Source: a virus. Taken from it: a DNA stretch of 24,601 nt. Positions 15,874 through 22,462 of the stretch are shown here, piece by piece. The notes below the pieces were generated by a model. The model had not been told where the DNA came from. It did no database searches and was given only the letters and a program-made list of their open reading frames with translations. The stretch is from positions 1-24,601 of the IMG/VR virus record IMGVR_UViG_3300036853_000022, one strand, 5' to 3'. The position numbers were made by a program, and so were the translations under genes. Each line of letters opens with the position of its first letter. Positions within the stretch are counted from its first letter, which is position 1.

Positions 15874-16778
15874 ATGTGGCGCTCCCGTACCTCCACTTCC
15901 CTGCCAGTCTGAGCGGGATCGCGAACGGGCAGCTACCCAACTCACAGCTGATGGTGATCGCCGGGATCGGCGGTTTCCAGTTGCAGGCCGCCCGGGCTTT
16001 ACGTGCCCTCGCCGTCGCTGCTCTACATGACGGGATCAACGTCGCGTCGGTCGGCGCCTACCGGTCGTACGCCGCGCAAGTCACCTTGTTCCTGCAGCGT
16101 TACACGACGGTCCCGCAGCCAGGGCAACGCACCGAAGTGTTCAACGGTGTCCGCTACTGGCTGAAGCCAGGGGCAGCAGGTGCCGCCCTACCGGGCACCT
16201 CAAACCACGGGTGGGGTCTCGCCTCCGACATGGCGATCCGGTTGCCGAGCGGACAGGTCGTGTCGCTCGAGGTGGACCCTGACTCGTCGGGGCCGGCCAC
16301 GACCTTGTGGGATTGGTTGAACATCCACGGCCGTACCTACGGCTGGTCGTGGGGTGAAGCCGTTTCGGAGCGGTGGCATTGGGTTTACATCGAAGGTGAC
16401 GCCATCCCGGCGGCGGTCCTCAAGTTCGAAAACGCAGATCCTCCAAAGGAGGACGACATGGCTCTATCCACTCAGGAGGCGCAATCTGTGTGGGACGCCC
16501 CGAAGATCACGTCGCTGCTCGACGGTCAGCAGTACCCGCCGGCTCTGTTCATCCAACACATCCACCAGGATGCGATCACTGCCGTCGGCACCGCGGATCA
16601 GGCCCGCATCCAGGCGACACAAGCGAACGATGCGGCAACGAAGAACACTGCGATCGTTACCGAGCTGACCGTCGCAGTCCGCGACCTCCAGACGACGATG
16701 GACGCGATCCTGGCGGCGCTCCACGGCGGTGAGATCAACGTGGCGGGCACCGTCCACATCGTGGTCCCCGACTCGTGA
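15870..16778 (+). CDS. M15 (VanY/D-Ala-D-Ala carboxypeptidase-type) peptidase with C-terminal module
   Basis: A 302-aa protein. I chose GTG 15870 (GTGA with the previous stop), since the open frame upstream lies inside the DUF1906 gene. The zinc site fits M15: SNHGWGLASD (H113, D120) and ERWHWVY (E167, H170). It would cut peptide bonds of peptidoglycan stems. Residues 197-302 are a different, Ala/Thr-rich helical module (WDAPKITSLLDGQQYPPALF, then IVTELTVAVRDLQTTMDAIL) that looks like an oligomerising coiled coil. An internal start with its own SD marks this module (next entries). Together with the DUF1906 enzyme it gives glycan and peptide cleavage. Confidence 0.88.
   Translation: MNVALPYLHFPASLSGIANGQLPNSQLMVIAGIGGFQLQAARALRALAVAALHDGINVASVGAYRSYAAQVTLFLQRYTTVPQPGQRTEVFNGVRYWLKPGAAGAALPGTSNHGWGLASDMAIRLPSGQVVSLEVDPDSSGPATTLWDWLNIHGRTYGWSWGEAVSERWHWVYIEGDAIPAAVLKFENADPPKEDDMALSTQEAQSVWDAPKITSLLDGQQYPPALFIQHIHQDAITAVGTADQARIQATQANDAATKNTAIVTELTVAVRDLQTTMDAILAALHGGEINVAGTVHIVVPDS
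16439..16453 (+). promoter_or_regulatory. Ribosome-binding site inside a perfect hairpin, within the M15 gene
   Basis: AAAGGAGG (16445-16452) is one of the best SDs in the window and stands 5 bases before an in-frame ATG at 16458. The bases TCCTCC (16439-16444) just upstream are the exact complement of GGAGGA (16448-16453), leaving an AAA loop. In RNA this 6-bp stem would hide the SD. Translation by ribosomes from the upstream start would melt it. This is visible in the sequence, while regulation is inference. Confidence 0.6.
16458..16778 (+). CDS. Internal-start product: C-terminal module of the M15 enzyme alone
   Basis: A 106-aa in-frame product from ATG 16458 (residue 197 of the long form), with AAAGGAGG 5 bases before it. 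It contains the whole C-terminal module and none of the peptidase residues. Some Gram-positive phage endolysins are known to make a full-length chain plus a C-terminal chain from an internal start, the two assembling into an active oligomer. The same layout is seen here. The domain boundary coincides with the start (KEDDM), which supports real use. Whether it is made is not shown by sequence. Confidence 0.5.
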   Translation: MALSTQEAQSVWDAPKITSLLDGQQYPPALFIQHIHQDAITAVGTADQARIQATQANDAATKNTAIVTELTVAVRDLQTTMDAILAALHGGEINVAGTVHIVVPDS

Positions 16779-16855
16779 TCTGGGATCTCTGGCACTGCTG
16801 GTGTGACAGGTATCAGCGGCTGATCGCCTATCTGTTCGGCGAACTCGACGACTGA
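16775..16855 (+). CDS. 26-aa peptide ORF (GTGA-coupled)
   Basis: GTG 16775 overlaps the M15 stop. The product MIWDLWHCWCDRYQRLIAYL plus FGELDD is rich in Trp, Cys and Leu and amphipathic. It abuts the next ORF's ATG with no gap. The coupling pattern is the same as for surrounding genes, which supports it, but it is too short to assign. It may only serve to carry ribosomes across the interval. Confidence 0.4.
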   Translation: MIWDLWHCWCDRYQRLIAYLFGELDD

Positions 16856-17068
16856 ATGACTGTGGTCATCGTGGCGGGCGCGTTCGGGATCGCCATGTTT
16901 TATGTCGGGATGCTCTTTGGATATTGGGCGCATGGAGGTGGAGGGCATGAGCGGCGAGACGGAGGAGCGGCCGTCCGGGTGGACCGTAGACACACTCCGC
17001 GTGCACCTCGAGCGGCTGATAAACGAGCAGAGCAAGTACAGCGACGAACGGTTCCGGGCGGCAGATAA
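16856..17068 (+). CDS. Small single-span membrane protein overlapping the next gene
   Basis: A 70-aa ORF starts at ATG 16856, immediately after the previous stop. Residues 2-25 are a strong membrane segment (VVIVAGAFGIAMFYVGMLFG). The rest is Arg/Gly-rich and lies in a second frame over the start of the downstream coiled-coil gene (122-nt overlap). The membrane part lies entirely before the overlap, and a small membrane protein in a lysis region is plausible. The Arg-rich tail may just be the alternate reading of its neighbour, so the call is tentative. Confidence 0.5.
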   Translation: MTVVIVAGAFGIAMFYVGMLFGYWAHGGGGHERRDGGAAVRVDRRHTPRAPRAADKRAEQVQRRTVPGGR

Positions 17069-17378
17069 GGCCGTCGAAGCGGCGCTCCTCGCCGCTGAGA
17101 AAGCCGTCAACAAAGCGGAGACGGCAGCCGCGCGGCGGTTCGAGGCCGTCAACGAGTTCCGTGGGCAGCTCGCCGATCAGGCCGCGACGCTCATGCCACG
17201 CAACGAAGCCGAGACTCGCATCAACGCGATGTCCGAAAAGTTGAACGACCTTTCGGCACGGGTCGACAAGTCGGCCGGTGCAGCACGGGGCGGGCAACTC
17301 GCGATCGGGTACGTCATCACGGCTGTGACTGTGGTCATCGCGATCGGCGGTGTGCTGATCGCTCTTCTCGCTCACTAG
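16947..17378 (+). CDS. Coiled-coil protein with C-terminal membrane anchor
   Basis: A 143-aa protein. ATG 16947 is preferred because GGAGG stands 8 bases upstream. ATGs at 16902 and 16932 are alternatives. Residues ~15-105 are charged helix (VHLERLINEQSKYSDERFRA, KAVEAALLAAEKAVNKAE, RFEAVNEFRGQLADQ). The phrase ADQAATLMPRNEAE is characteristic of a widespread phage family found near lysis genes. Residues ~117-140 are a membrane span (YVITAVTVVIAIGGVLIALL). A tail-anchored coiled coil such as this could act with the holin or as an envelope spacer. Its role is not established. Confidence 0.85.
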   Translation: MSGETEERPSGWTVDTLRVHLERLINEQSKYSDERFRAADKAVEAALLAAEKAVNKAETAAARRFEAVNEFRGQLADQAATLMPRNEAETRINAMSEKLNDLSARVDKSAGAARGGQLAIGYVITAVTVVIAIGGVLIALLAH

Positions 17379-17389
17379 GGGGTTGGGTC

Positions 17390-17950
17390 ATGCGGGCAGC
17401 GATCGGGGCGGCACTCGTTGGGATCGTCGTCGGTGCGTTCGTGTTCATGGTCGGCCTCTCCGGCATCGGGAAGGTCGACCAGCACAGCGACCCGCCGCCA
17501 CCACAAGTGACCGACACGTTCGAACAGATCACCGTGCCACGGCCGCGGGTCGTCACGACAGCACCGAGGGCGACAACGACGACCTACCCGCCGGTCGTGA
17601 CGTTGCCGAATGATTCAATCATTCCATCATCGACTCCGCCGCCCGTGCTCGCTGTCGGCGACACACCACGACCCCGGTTCCGCATGGGTAGCACCGCGAC
17701 CACCATCCCGGTACGGCTCATCGACCCTCTCGTTGTCCGTGTGGTGCGCACCACGACAACGGTCACCCCGTCGTCGGTGGAGACACCGACACAAACCATG
17801 GCGGGGTCGACGGATCCACCCGCGACGTCGGCCCCGCCACCCACCGATCCGCCACCCACCGATCCGCCGCCGACGGACCCGCCGGAGACGACCACCATCC
17901 CACCCTCGACCGATCCGCCACCGACGGACCCGGCGCCACCTACGACCTGA
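17390..17950 (+). CDS. Membrane-anchored Pro/Thr-rich protein
   Basis: A 186-aa protein at ATG 17390. A single N-terminal span (AAIGAALVGIVVGAFVFMVG) is followed by about 160 residues rich in Pro and Thr, ending in PPTDP repeats. With an uncleaved anchor the Pro/Thr part would lie outside the membrane and could extend through the cell wall. It lies inside the lysis region between two other envelope proteins. A spanin-like or wall-spanning spacer is a possibility, but spanins are chiefly known for Gram-negative hosts. I do not recognise the family. Confidence 0.75.
   Translation: MRAAIGAALVGIVVGAFVFMVGLSGIGKVDQHSDPPPPQVTDTFEQITVPRPRVVTTAPRATTTTYPPVVTLPNDSIIPSSTPPPVLAVGDTPRPRFRMGSTATTIPVRLIDPLVVRVVRTTTTVTPSSVETPTQTMAGSTDPPATSAPPPTDPPPTDPPPTDPPETTTIPPSTDPPPTDPAPPTT
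17837..17881 (+). repeat. Tandem 15-bp repeat encoding PPTDP
   Basis: Three in-frame 15-bp units at 17837-17851, 17852-17866 and 17867-17881. The first two are identical (CCACCCACCGATCCG) and the third differs at synonymous sites. A diverged copy follows near 17921-17935. Such units expand and shrink easily by slippage. Confidence 0.85.
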
Positions 17951-17959
17951 GGAGTTCTT

Positions 17960-18319
17960 TTGCGATACGTCCTTGCCCTTCTCGTTGTCGCGCTCGGCGT
18001 CACCGTTGGCGGCCGCGCTAGCGCCGTCGACGGGTTCTCCCAGCCGACCTACTCCCCGAACTCGAACCCGACGATCCACCAAACCGAAGCGTGTAGCGGT
18101 CTGAACGGCACGGTGTGCTCGAGGTGGGTGCGGCAGGGCGGCACCTACATGCAAGGCCCACATTCGCAGATGGACGCGGAGACGCCGCTCATCGCGATCA
18201 AGTGCTCAAACGGTGCGCGGGTCTCCGGTGTCTGGAACTGGATGGCCATCTTCAACGAGAACACGACGGGCCACGAGTTCTGCGAGTTCGGTAGCCCCGA
18301 CTTCTGGCGCCGGTCCTGA
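17960..18319 (+). CDS. Secreted four-cysteine protein, unknown function
   Basis: A 119-aa protein starting at TTG 17960 with GAGGAG 5 bases upstream, the SD overlapping the previous stop. A classical signal peptide is visible: MRYVL, a hydrophobic core LLVVALGVTVGG, and a cleavage site RASA near residue 22. The mature part holds four Cys (in EACSG, TVCSRW, IKCSNG and EFCEFG), which could form two disulfides outside the cell. GVWNWMAIFNEN is the most distinctive segment. Secreted by the infected cell, it may act at the wall or on neighbouring phages or cells. No family was recognised. Confidence 0.75.
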   Translation: MRYVLALLVVALGVTVGGRASAVDGFSQPTYSPNSNPTIHQTEACSGLNGTVCSRWVRQGGTYMQGPHSQMDAETPLIAIKCSNGARVSGVWNWMAIFNENTTGHEFCEFGSPDFWRRS

Positions 18320-18345
18320 CCCATCCGACCTACCAAGGGAGAAGC

Positions 18346-18573
18346 ATGTTCACGAAGCAATGGCTGATCGACGTAGCCGAACGGACCTTCTGGACGTTCG
18401 TCGAGACGTTCCTGTCGATCGTCCTCGTCGCGGGCGTCGCGAATTGGGACATCTCGACGCTACGGGCCGCTGGCCTGTCCGCGCTCGCCGCCGCGCTCGC
18501 CGTCGTCAAGGGTGCCATCGCATCGGCCCGCGCCGGCACCATCTCACCCGCCTCGACAGCGAAGCCCGCGTGA
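18346..18573 (+). CDS. Holin (r1t type)
   Basis: A 75-aa membrane protein at ATG 18346 with AAGGGAG 4 bases upstream. The pattern FTKQWLIDVAERTFWTFVET, then NWDISTLRAAGLSALAAALA and VVKG, is the phage_r1t_holin layout: a short N-terminal amphipathic region, two hydrophobic spans and a polar C-terminus. It would accumulate in the cytoplasmic membrane and open holes that release the two wall hydrolases. It is TGATG-coupled to the next membrane protein. Confidence 0.85.
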   Translation: MFTKQWLIDVAERTFWTFVETFLSIVLVAGVANWDISTLRAAGLSALAAALAVVKGAIASARAGTISPASTAKPA

Positions 18574-18743
18574 TGTTCGCCGAACTGTTCACCAGCAACC
18601 GTGACCTAGCGCAGGTCGTGCTACTCGTCGGCGTGATCGTCGGTGTCCTCGGCACGATCATGTTCGCCGCCGGCAAGGCATGGGCGAGCGCGCTGCACTG
18701 CGCGTGCGCCAGCTGCGTCGCGCTCGGGCTGCTCCTCCTCTGA
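18573..18743 (+). CDS. Small two-span membrane protein (possible holin partner)
   Basis: A 56-aa protein with ATG 18573 in TGATG after the holin. It has one hydrophobic stretch at LAQVVLLVGVIVGVLGTIMF and a second at WASALHCACASCVALGLLLL, separated by a short turn. The second span contains three Cys. A second holin, antiholin or pinholin is the usual thought for such a gene directly after a holin, but the sequence alone cannot assign it. Confidence 0.75.
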   Translation: MFAELFTSNRDLAQVVLLVGVIVGVLGTIMFAAGKAWASALHCACASCVALGLLLL

Positions 18744-18808
18744 TGGGCCTCATCGTCCTCCTCGTCGTCGTCATCCTCGTGATCATCATCGTGAAGGCGG
18801 TCGTGTGA
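18743..18808 (+). CDS. 21-aa single-span membrane peptide
   Basis: ATG 18743 in TGATG. The product is MGLIVLLVVVILVIIIVKAV plus one Val, almost pure Leu/Ile/Val with a single Lys near the end. It ends in another TGATG with the next gene. Both ends being coupled and the sequence being a perfect membrane span argue that it is a real miniature gene, although it is short enough for chance to matter. Confidence 0.55.
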   Translation: MGLIVLLVVVILVIIIVKAVV

Positions 18809-18963
18809 TGGACGTACACGCCGACCAGATAGCCGAAGCGTGGATCGAGGCGACCGTCTACCGGGCTGACGGCACCGTCGAACACCTCGGCGTCCTCGAC
18901 TCCTACAAGCGTCCATGGTGGCGCACGTTGCTACGAAAGGTGACCCCATGGCGACCGTCATAA
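18808..18963 (+). CDS. Small cytoplasmic protein, unknown
   Basis: A 51-aa protein with ATG 18808 in TGATG. ATVYRADGTVEHLGVLDSYK is a short element that recurs in small actinophage proteins of unknown role (VxRADGTVExLG). The C-terminus is basic and Trp-rich (PWWRTLLRKVTPWRPS), possibly membrane-associating. It overlaps the next gene's start by 16 nt. Confidence 0.65.
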   Translation: MDVHADQIAEAWIEATVYRADGTVEHLGVLDSYKRPWWRTLLRKVTPWRPS

Positions 18964-19343
18964 CGAACGTCGGGCAAGCGATCCCGCCCAACCGCATGCT
19001 CGGCGCGGGCACCGAACCGCTCAACGTCGGTTGGGGTACCGGCGCGGGCACCGCCGCCGTCGGCGACACAACCCTCTTCACTGAGGTGGCGGTCGACCTG
19101 ACGACGACGACCGGATCACGTACGGCGGGCACCTCGTCGCGTGTCACGACCACACAGACGAACGACACGTATCAGGTCGTCGCCACCCGCACCGCGACCG
19201 GCGCCGGCACCGTCACGAACGCTGGCCTATGGGACAACGTGACGATCGCCTCCGGCACCCTCTACCTGAAAGGCGACTTCGTCGGCATCGGCCTCGCCTC
19301 CGGCGACAGCATCGCCTTCACCGTGAAGGTGAAATTCAGTTGA
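18948..19343 (+). CDS. Beta-rich virion/fibre-type protein
   Basis: A 131-aa protein. ATG 18948 has GAAAGG 7 bases upstream. An ATG at 18915 is possible but lacks an SD. The order TNVGQAIPPNRMLGAGTEPL, GWGTGAGTAAVGDTTLFTE, TQTNDTYQVVATRTATG, VTNAGLWDN, LYLKGDFVGIGLASGDSIAF matches a phage family of short beta proteins found among tail-fibre genes. It probably forms part of the adsorption apparatus. It starts inside the last gene of the membrane cluster. Confidence 0.75.
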   Translation: MATVITNVGQAIPPNRMLGAGTEPLNVGWGTGAGTAAVGDTTLFTEVAVDLTTTTGSRTAGTSSRVTTTQTNDTYQVVATRTATGAGTVTNAGLWDNVTIASGTLYLKGDFVGIGLASGDSIAFTVKVKFS

Positions 19344-19362
19344 GTCGCGGAGAGGTTAGCTA

Positions 19363-19911
19363 ATGCCGTACATCGGTCCTGTTCTGCCTATGGGGATCGC
19401 CGCTGGGCCAGCGGTCACAACCCCCGCGTCGCTCACCGATGCCACACCGCTACCGGCAGGTGAGATCCCCGCGCACTGGTTGACGCCGGGCGCGATGATC
19501 TACACGACGGTCGTCGGGAAGTACACGTCGACCGGTACGCCAGGCACGTTGACGATCGGCTACTACCTCGCGAAACCAGCGGTGGCGATCGCGTCGGCGG
19601 TGCTGGTGTGTGCGTCGGCGGCGCTCGTGCCGCTGGCATCCCAGACGAACAACACCTTCCACTGCCACTATGAGGTCCAATGCCTGTCGGTCGGCGCCGG
19701 TGGTGCGAGCATCGGCCAGGTTGCCGGTTCCGGCCGTGTCTACGGTCTTGTGTCGACAACGACGGTCGCGTTGATCCCGGCTACCGCCCCGTTCACCGCC
19801 GTGTCAATTGACACGACTTCGAACCAACGCATCCTGCTTGGGCTCACCCCGTCGGTCACTACCGGGTCAGTGACGATCATGTCGATGGCGTCCCGCCTCG
19901 AGACCACGTAG
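19363..19911 (+). CDS. Beta-rich virion-type protein
   Basis: A 182-aa protein at ATG 19363 with GGAGAGG about 8 bases upstream. Almost all predicted strands: AMIYTTVVGKYTSTGTPGTL, TIGYYLAKP, FHCHYEVQCLSVG and QRILLGLTPSV. The pattern of a short N-terminal proline-rich start and a long sandwich is like small virion proteins near tail fibres. Several Cys residues are present. No enzyme motif is seen, and the function is inferred from neighbours only. Confidence 0.65.
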   Translation: MPYIGPVLPMGIAAGPAVTTPASLTDATPLPAGEIPAHWLTPGAMIYTTVVGKYTSTGTPGTLTIGYYLAKPAVAIASAVLVCASAALVPLASQTNNTFHCHYEVQCLSVGAGGASIGQVAGSGRVYGLVSTTTVALIPATAPFTAVSIDTTSNQRILLGLTPSVTTGSVTIMSMASRLETT

Positions 19912-19915
19912 CGAT

Positions 19916-20104
19916 GTGGCGCTCCTCTCCCCTTTCCTCTGGAAGGTAGAGGCCGGGCAGACATGGAACCAGATCGCGAACGCGCTGCACATCCCTGTCG
20001 CCGATCTCCTCCGCGCCAATGACATAGCGCCGACCGGGTCGGTTGGATCGAACACGCCGCGTGCCGGTCGTGTGATCCTCCTCCCTTTAGGAGTAGCGGG
20101 ATGA
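19916..20104 (+). CDS. Stand-alone LysM-domain protein
   Basis: A 62-aa protein starting at GTG 19916. An ATG at 19914 is out of frame. One LysM domain fills it: VEAGQTWNQIANALHIPV, DLLRANDIA, and the closing GRVILLP. LysM binds N-acetylglucosamine of peptidoglycan. It has no catalytic domain or signal peptide. Lying among fibre genes it could be a wall-binding part of the tail tip or a peptide that assembles with a neighbour. Small LysM-like proteins also occur in tail-completion roles (as in some phage tail adaptor proteins). Confidence 0.8.
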   Translation: MALLSPFLWKVEAGQTWNQIANALHIPVADLLRANDIAPTGSVGSNTPRAGRVILLPLGVAG

Positions 20105-20586
20105 CCATTGTCGCGACCGTCCCGTTCACTTTGAACAGCGGCACCCGGACCTTCGGCCCGTTCACGATTCCCGATGCGATCAAGTCGGTCCGCGGTTCGG
20201 TTGCCCCGTGGACCGGGCAGGGCAAGCTGAGTCTGTCGATCGAAATGTCGCTTGACGGTGGCGCCACATGGCGGCCGGTCTGTTCGATCAGCGAGGCAGG
20301 CCCGGCCACGTTCAAAGCGAATGACGGTCTGTGGCTCCGCTTCGACGGGCTGTGGCGGTTGTGCCAATGCGGCGAGGTGTACATCCCTGGGCATCCGGCG
20401 AACGCCGCCGGTCTCCTCGTCCACTCGTCGCATGCCTTCCAAGACATCCGCGGCCTCCCGCAATCCGCGATCACGTTCCACAACCCTGACTTGACGCCGG
20501 CCACCGGCCAGCCGCTACGACAGGTCCGCCTGACCGCCGTCGCAACCGGGAACATAAACTCGACGTTCACTGCTGAAGTGACATGA
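20101..20586 (+). CDS. Beta-sandwich virion-type protein
   Basis: A 161-aa protein with ATG 20101 overlapping the LysM stop (ATGA), GGAG upstream. TFGPFTIPDAI, LSLSIEMSLDGGATWRPV and a Cys pair in RLCQCGEVYI resemble carbohydrate-binding or Ig-like fibre proteins (the SLDGGATW turn is common in phage sandwich domains). It probably belongs with the adsorption genes. No family named. Confidence 0.7.
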   Translation: MTIVATVPFTLNSGTRTFGPFTIPDAIKSVRGSVAPWTGQGKLSLSIEMSLDGGATWRPVCSISEAGPATFKANDGLWLRFDGLWRLCQCGEVYIPGHPANAAGLLVHSSHAFQDIRGLPQSAITFHNPDLTPATGQPLRQVRLTAVATGNINSTFTAEVT

Positions 20587-20587
20587 C

Positions 20588-22462
20588 ATGGCGCTCGCGG
20601 TAGCGCAGGTCGTCGGCAACGCCAGCACCACCGGCGGTGTCTCGGTGGCCGTCACGTTCGGTTCGGCGACGACCGCCGGTTCGCTCATCGCGGCGTTCAA
20701 CCCGACATACGACACGTCGGGCGCCGCGGTCGCCGGTGACGTCACCGACAACAAGTCGAACACCTACTCGCTTTGCACCCCTCATCTGTTCGGTGGTGTG
20801 AACGCCACCGGTGTCTCCGCCTACTACAACAACGCCGGCACCCGTGGCGCGACGCACACGGTCACCCTCAACCTTGTCAACAGTGCATCGAACACCTCCA
20901 ACCTGGCGCTCGCTGAGGTCACCGGCCAAGACTCGTCGACGCCGTTCGATACGACGACGGGCGCGACCGCCAACGACGGCACCTCGCCGTTCACGGTCAC
21001 CGCCGCCGCCGCGATCTCCGGGAACCAGATCGCTTTCTACGCCTGTTCGATTGACACGGGCGGCATAAACGCATGGACGAACCCGGCCGGCTACACCGAC
21101 GTCGCCAAACTCGACCTCGGCACACAGGACCTTGTTTCGCTTGTCTGCTACAAGATCAACGAGACGGGCACCCCGGCACCGGCGGCGTCGAACGCTGACA
21201 CGGTCGGCGCGGGTAGCGCGCGGCAGCTCTTCGTTACGTTCAAAGAGTCGGGCGGTACTCCCGCTCCTGACCCCACGATCGGTGACTGGCGGCGCCTCGG
21301 CCTGTGGACCCGCCCCGGGGCGAAACCCGCCCAGATACGAGCGGGTGCCCAGCGGCCTCTGCCCCGCCCGATCTACGGGCCGTCCGCGGTAGGGCCGTCC
21401 ACCTTCCTACAAGACATCACCGTCGACCAATTCCAGACCCCGACGATCGCCCGGGCGGTCACGCACATCGTGCCGACGGTCACGCAGACACAAACGCCGA
21501 CCGTCGCCAAGGCCGTTACGCACACGGTGCCAACCGCCACGCAGGTGCAGACCCCGACGATCGTGAAAAGTGTTGGGAAACCGCTGGCGCTCGTCACACA
21601 GGTGCAGACACCGACGCTCGCCATGTCGAAGGCGTTCGGTCGGGTGCTCACAGTCACCCAAGTTCAGACCGTGTCGATGGTCCGCCAGGTCGGCAAGGTG
21701 ATGTCGGCGACACAGGTGCAGACCCGCACCCTCGTCAAGTCCGCCGGCAAGGTGCTCACCGCCACCGAGCTCCAAACCCCGACGATCATCCGGTCAGTCG
21801 GCAAGCTCCTCTCGGCGACACAGGTGCAGACCGCGACGCTCGTCGCGTCGAAGGCGTTCCTGCGGACCCTGAGCGCGACGCAGGTGCAGACCGTCAGCAT
21901 GGTCCGCTCGGTCGGCAAGGTCATCACCCGGACACAGACACAAACCCCGACGCTCGTCCGCCAGGTCGGCAAGCTGCTCAGCCTCGTGCAGACACAGACC
22001 GTGTCGATCACGAAGAGCATCGCCAAGACGTTTACGGCGGTCGAGCTCCAAACCCCGACGCTGCTCGCCAGCAAAGCGTTCCTCCGCGCGTTGAACGCCA
22101 CACAGACACAGACGGCGACGATGGTGCGGTCCGTCGGCAAGGTGCTCACCCGCACACAGACGCAGACACCGGTGATGGCGCGTTCCATCGGCAAGCTGCT
22201 CACCGCGACGCAGACACAGACGATCACGATCACGAAGGCGATCGGCAAGACCCTCGCGGCCGTCCAGTCGCAGCTGGCTTCGCTCGTCGCACAGTTCATC
22301 ACCGGTGGTGCGCTGCCACCGTCGCTCGCTGCCGCTGCCATCTACTACCGGGCGGCGGTCGTCGAGTACTTCCGTCCAGCCGTGGCCCGCCTCTGGCGAC
22401 GAGCGCCCGATGAGAGCGGCCGCCCTGCCCCTGACCGCCGCAACCGACCAGGAGCACCATGA
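20588..22462 (+). CDS. Long repeat-containing tail fibre protein
   Basis: A 624-aa protein. Residues 1-~220 form a beta-rich adhesin module (VTDNKSNTYSL, ATHTVTLNLVNSASNTSNLA, AEVTGQDSSTPFD, NPAGYTDVAKLDL). A Pro-rich linker (PAPDPTIGDWRRLGLWTRPG) follows, then residues ~276-570 hold about 16 repeats of 18-20 residues built on T-Q-x-Q-T-x-T (next entry). The basic C-terminus includes EYFRPAVARLWRR. It is probably an elongated fibre: the N-terminal module may bind either host or tail, and the repeats form the shaft. The N-terminal module resembles in style the first domain of the 662-aa minor tail protein. Confidence 0.8.
   Translation: MALAVAQVVGNASTTGGVSVAVTFGSATTAGSLIAAFNPTYDTSGAAVAGDVTDNKSNTYSLCTPHLFGGVNATGVSAYYNNAGTRGATHTVTLNLVNSASNTSNLALAEVTGQDSSTPFDTTTGATANDGTSPFTVTAAAAISGNQIAFYACSIDTGGINAWTNPAGYTDVAKLDLGTQDLVSLVCYKINETGTPAPAASNADTVGAGSARQLFVTFKESGGTPAPDPTIGDWRRLGLWTRPGAKPAQIRAGAQRPLPRPIYGPSAVGPSTFLQDITVDQFQTPTIARAVTHIVPTVTQTQTPTVAKAVTHTVPTATQVQTPTIVKSVGKPLALVTQVQTPTLAMSKAFGRVLTVTQVQTVSMVRQVGKVMSATQVQTRTLVKSAGKVLTATELQTPTIIRSVGKLLSATQVQTATLVASKAFLRTLSATQVQTVSMVRSVGKVITRTQTQTPTLVRQVGKLLSLVQTQTVSITKSIAKTFTAVELQTPTLLASKAFLRALNATQTQTATMVRSVGKVLTRTQTQTPVMARSIGKLLTATQTQTITITKAIGKTLAAVQSQLASLVAQFITGGALPPSLAAAAIYYRAAVVEYFRPAVARLWRRAPDESGRPAPDRRNRPGAP
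21413..22300 (+). repeat. Sixteen-unit 54-60 bp tandem repeat with higher-order period
   Basis: The encoded unit is approximately ATQxQTxTLVRSxGKxL(S/T), usually 18 residues. Units 4, 8 and 12 are longer (20 residues) because of a SKAF insertion, so a super-repeat of four units is superimposed: three normal and one SKAF unit. Units 5/9 (QVQTVSMVRxVGKV) and 8/12 (xSKAFLRxL) are the closest pairs. The DNA has diverged far more than the protein, so the repeats are old and selected at protein level. Confidence 0.9.

Noticed and set aside
21304-22413. Long 369-codon open frame over the fibre gene and open frames on the opposite strand
   Set aside because: They are produced by the repeat structure and high GC of the fibre gene. 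Frame and composition do not fit a protein, and the fibre frame is the one with the domain and repeats.
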